From: Salinispira pacifica
GTDB taxonomy: Bacteria > Spirochaetota > Spirochaetia > DSM-27196 > Salinispiraceae
Assembly (NCBI RefSeq): GCF_000507245.1
Contig: NC_023035.1
Span: 3,718,799 to 3,782,798, forward strand
Direction: 5' to 3'
DNA length: 64,000 nt
Shown: positions 59,404 to 64,000 of the stretch, in pieces
Position numbering within the stretch: the first letter of the stretch is position 1
Layout: the number at the start of each line of letters is the position of its first letter
Notes under the pieces: generated by a model
What the model was told of the DNA's origin: nothing
The model's database searches: none
Seen by the model: the letters and a program-made list of their open reading frames with translations, nothing else
Program-made: the position numbers and the translations under genes

Positions 59404-61887
59404 TTATTCGGGAGTTTCTCCTGGATCCATCTTTGACAGCTTGGATTCCTTCTCAGGCTCTTCCTCCCGGGCGACACGGTCAAGCCCTACCACCACATCG
59501 GGTTTTTCTATATCGAATACTCTCACGCCCTGGGCGGTACGTCCCTGGATGGCCACCGTTGAAGCCTTCATTTTTATGGAAGTTCCTCCGCTGGTTACAA
59601 CCATAATTTCATCGTCCTCCAGTACGTTGAGAATCCCTACCACTTCGCCGGTTCGATCGGATGTAGTATAGATAATCTGTCCCTTGGTATTTCTTCCATG
59701 GGGCATCAGATCATCGGGGGTCATCCGCTTTCCGTTTCCGTATTCGGTTATGAACAGAACATGAAATTCCGGATTAGCCTCCACCGCTCCGGCGATTTCG
59801 TCTCCGGGAGCAAGCCTGATTCCGCTTACACCCTGGGCCGTCCGTCCCATCGGGCGAACCTCCTCTTCACTGAAGCGCAGCCCCACGCCGGTACGGGTTG
59901 CCAGGATAATATCCCGGTTTTCGCTGGTCAGAATTGCGGAAACGATTTTATCATCCCCCTTCATTGCCATGGCAATGATTCCCCGGGCTCTGGCATTGCT
60001 GAAATCGGAAGTAGAGACCTTCTTCACCATCCCCCTGGCTGTGGCCATAAAGATGAACTGATCATCCCGGAAATCCTGAAGTGCCACAACAGCGGCCACA
60101 TCTTCATTGGCAGAAATGCTGAGCAGGGATCGGATATGAGACCCTTTGCTTGTTCTGGATCCTTCGGGAATCTCATGTACTTTCAGGTAGTATGCTTTGG
60201 CTTCGCTTGAAATAATAAGAATATAGTCATGGGTGGATGCAATAAATATGTTTTCAATAAAGTCATCATCCCGCAGCTTGCTGGCAGCCATGCCTTTCCC
60301 GCCACGGCCCTGAACCCGGTAGGATGTCACCGGAACCCTCTTGATATATCCTTTGTGGCTGATAATCACCACCATATCTTCTTTTTGAATCAGATCTTCA
60401 ATGTTGATCTCTTCAATTTCATCAATAACCTTCTCAGTCCGGCGTGCCTGGCTGAATCGGCCGGCAAGATCATTGGTTTCGTCGGAAATAACACCCAGAA
60501 TCTTCTCTTCACTTGCCAGGAGTTCTTTCAGCTCACTGATTAAGGCATTCAGCTGCTCAAGCTCCTCCAGGATTTTCTGGGTCTCAAGGCTGGTGAGTTT
60601 CTGCAGCCGCATATCCAGGATTGCCTGAGCCTGTATTTCGGAAAGCATGAAGCGGTCCATCAGACGGGTTCTGGCTACCCCTACATTCTCGCTTTCCTTA
60701 ATGGTCTTGATAACCTCATCGATGTTGGCCAGGGCAATTTTCAGCCCTTCCAGCACATGAGCCCGCTCTTCCGCTTTTCGCAAATCATACTTGGTTCGGC
60801 GGATTATCACTTCCCGGCGGTGATTCACAAAGTGAACGATCATGTCCTTGAGATTCAGGAGCTGGGGTTTGCCGTCCACAAGGGCCAGGGCATTCACATT
60901 GAAGTTCACCTGAAGCTGGGTCTGGTTGAACAGCTGATTAAGGATGATTTTCGGACTGATGCCTTTTTTCAGCTCTATTACCACCCGAAGACCGTTTCTG
61001 TCAGATTCGTCCCGGAGATCGGATATTCCTTCGATTTTTTTATCCCGGATGTATTCGGCAATCTTCATCACAAGATTTGCCTTGTTCACCTGATACGGCA
61101 GTTCGTGAACGATGATCACATCCTTACCGGATTTGGTGGTCTCAACACTCACCTTGGATCGGATGGTGATTTTACCCCGGCCGGTTTTATACGCCTGCCG
61201 GACTCCCTTGGTGCCGAAAATGATACCTCCGGTGGGAAAATCCGGGCCGGTGATATGCTCCATCAGTTCATCTATGGTAATCTCGGGATTCTGAATGTAG
61301 GCTTCCACCGCCGAGGCAATCTCATTGAGATTGTGAGGCGGGATGTTGGTTGCCATTCCCACGGCTATTCCGCTGGCACCGTTGGCCAGCAGGTATGGAA
61401 GGGCGGCCGGAAGTACTTCCGGCTCCTCCATGGAATCATCATAGTTGGAAACGAAATTGACCGTTTCTTTCTTGATGTCTTTCAGCATATCCTCGGCAAG
61501 TTTCGCCATACGCGCTTCGGTGTACCTCATGGCAGCCGGGGGATCCCCGTCCACCGAACCGAAGTTTCCCTGGCCGTTTACCAACGGATACCGCATGGAA
61601 AAATTCTGGGCCAGACGAACCAGAGCATCGTATACGCTCATATCTCCATGGGGATGATACTTACCCAGCACATCTCCCACAATTCTGGCACTCTTTTTGG
61701 GAGCCCGGTCTGAGCGGAGTCCCATCTCGTTCATACCGAAAAGAATTCTGCGATGTACCGGCTTGAGCCCGTCCCGTACATCCGGGAGAGCCCGGGACAC
61801 AATTACCGACATTGCATAATTCAGATAGGATTTTTTTACTTCATCTTCTATTGCTACGGGAATTACCCGTCCCTGTTGTGCTTCCAT
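59404..61887 (-). CDS. gyrA: DNA gyrase subunit A
   Basis: An 827-residue GyrA, which breaks and rejoins DNA for negative supercoiling. The catalytic Tyr122 lies in [17 protein letters not shown], at the same number as in E. coli. The quinolone region reads [17 protein letters not shown], with Met at position 83 and Asp at 87. C-terminal six-bladed pinwheel with the GyrA box QGRGGKGM near residue 530. Length is normal. It follows gyrB by 25 bases, GGAG before ATG. Confidence 0.98.
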   Translation of the reverse strand: MEAQQGRVIPVAIEDEVKKSYLNYAMSVIVSRALPDVRDGLKPVHRRILFGMNEMGLRSDRAPKKSARIVGDVLGKYHPHGDMSVYDALVRLAQNFSMRYPLVNGQGNFGSVDGDPPAAMRYTEARMAKLAEDMLKDIKKETVNFVSNYDDSMEEPEVLPAALPYLLANGASGIAVGMATNIPPHNLNEIASAVEAYIQNPEITIDELMEHITGPDFPTGGIIFGTKGVRQAYKTGRGKITIRSKVSVETTKSGKDVIIVHELPYQVNKANLVMKIAEYIRDKKIEGISDLRDESDRNGLRVVIELKKGISPKIILNQLFNQTQLQVNFNVNALALVDGKPQLLNLKDMIVHFVNHRREVIIRRTKYDLRKAEERAHVLEGLKIALANIDEVIKTIKESENVGVARTRLMDRFMLSEIQAQAILDMRLQKLTSLETQKILEELEQLNALISELKELLASEEKILGVISDETNDLAGRFSQARRTEKVIDEIEEINIEDLIQKEDMVVIISHKGYIKRVPVTSYRVQGRGGKGMAASKLRDDDFIENIFIASTHDYILIISSEAKAYYLKVHEIPEGSRTSKGSHIRSLLSISANEDVAAVVALQDFRDDQFIFMATARGMVKKVSTSDFSNARARGIIAMAMKGDDKIVSAILTSENRDIILATRTGVGLRFSEEEVRPMGRTAQGVSGIRLAPGDEIAGAVEANPEFHVLFITEYGNGKRMTPDDLMPHGRNTKGQIIYTTSDRTGEVVGILNVLEDDEIMVVTSGGTSIKMKASTVAIQGRTAQGVRVFDIEKPDVVVGLDRVAREEEPEKESKLSKMDPGETPE

Positions 61888-61912
61888 TACTACTCCAGAT
61901 TATTTGCGTAAA

Positions 61913-63850
<1,938 letters not shown>

Positions 63851-63863
63851 TTACGTGGCTGAG

Positions 63864-63892
63864 ATTATACCTTTTGAGAACTAAAAAGTAAA
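63864..63892 (-). promoter_or_regulatory. Promoter of gyrBA
   Basis: Minus strand: TTTACT (63887-63892), 17-base spacer, perfect TATAAT (63864-63869), giving a leader of about 33 bases before the ATG at 63823. The rest of 63893-64000 is AT-rich and shows no DnaA box or clear gene. Confidence 0.8.
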
Positions 63893-64000
63893 GGAAGCCG
63901 ATTTGTCTAAGTGATTCCAATTACATGAGTTATAGTCATTCTATTTACAGATTGAAAAAGCGGGTATGAATGCGTATGATGGGAGGTTACTGGAGGTGTT

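Noticed and set aside
63966..64000. A possible new gene at the right edge (ATG at 63966)
   Set aside because: Only 11 codons are visible, with no clear ribosome-binding site; too short to call.
63893..64000. oriC or DnaA boxes near gyrB
   Set aside because: No TTATCCACA-like box was found in the visible part; oriC, if near, is outside the window.

Overview
The window looks like about 64 kb of a free-living spirochaete chromosome (Spirochaetia, Spirochaetaceae-like), close to the replication origin. This is inferred from gene content and order, from an archaeal-type AspRS beside gatCAB, from the many exported lipoproteins with Leu-x-x-Ser/Ala-Cys lipoboxes, and from mid-range GC. Genus and species cannot be fixed from sequence alone. 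Nothing looks like a prophage, a plasmid or a CRISPR array. The one clear mobile element is a group II intron.

Layout. 1-9.8 kb: metabolism and envelope genes (two glycerophosphodiesterases, MFS and EamA transporters, a GH13 amylase, a DUF432/MscS pair, a YrdC-like protein, a lipoprotein/FecR group) and tRNA-Ser(CGA). 9.8-11.9 kb: a group II intron lying between the upstream region and the ribosome-binding site of a GDPD gene, next to a truncated MerR-type regulator whose promoter/operator is intact. 12-20 kb: EamA, an ArsC-like protein without its cysteine, a GT4 glycosyltransferase, a DUF2161 nuclease-fold protein, an aldo/keto reductase, a VTT membrane protein, rhomboid, and an NlpC/P60-like lipoprotein. 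19.3-24.3 kb: a quinone/flavin group (polyprenyl synthase, NDH-2 fused to DoxX, ApbE, NusG-II protein). 24.4-33 kb: NYN-LOTUS protein, ThyX, CapA lipoprotein, M23 peptidase, class IV aminotransferase, and a 1127-residue exported protein with a transglutaminase-like site. 33-38 kb: ppk1, ppx/gppA-HD and a ROK kinase form one polyphosphate-sugar operon, divergent from a NadR-like protein. 39-41.5 kb: nfeD and two SPFH genes ending at a strong terminator. 41.6-47.2 kb: the tRNA-dependent amidation operon gatC-gatA-gatB-aspRS. 47.4-53 kb: a GH63-like hydrolase, nudC, pth, recR, ebfC, dnaX. 53.1-53.8 kb: SRP RNA and four tRNAs. 53.9-64 kb: MPG glycosylase, parB-parA, trhO, adenosine deaminase, YigZ-family gene, two parS sites, gyrA, gyrB.

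The most unusual part is the amidation operon. GatB carries a 338-residue type I asparaginase (GatD-like) domain at its C terminus, but the first catalytic threonine is alanine. The gatA gene beside it is split by a -1 frameshift in a run of five G exactly at its Gly-Ser signature. Archaeal GatDE uses an asparaginase-like subunit where bacterial GatCAB uses GatA, so the arrangement looks like a mixture of the two systems.

A second theme is promoter spacing. At least five genes (parA, gatC, trhO, a lipoprotein and the merR remnant) have a recognisable -35/-10 pair whose -10 box ends only 6-8 bases before the start codon, with no Shine-Dalgarno sequence. This points to leaderless transcripts. 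Most other genes have clear GGAG-type ribosome-binding sites.
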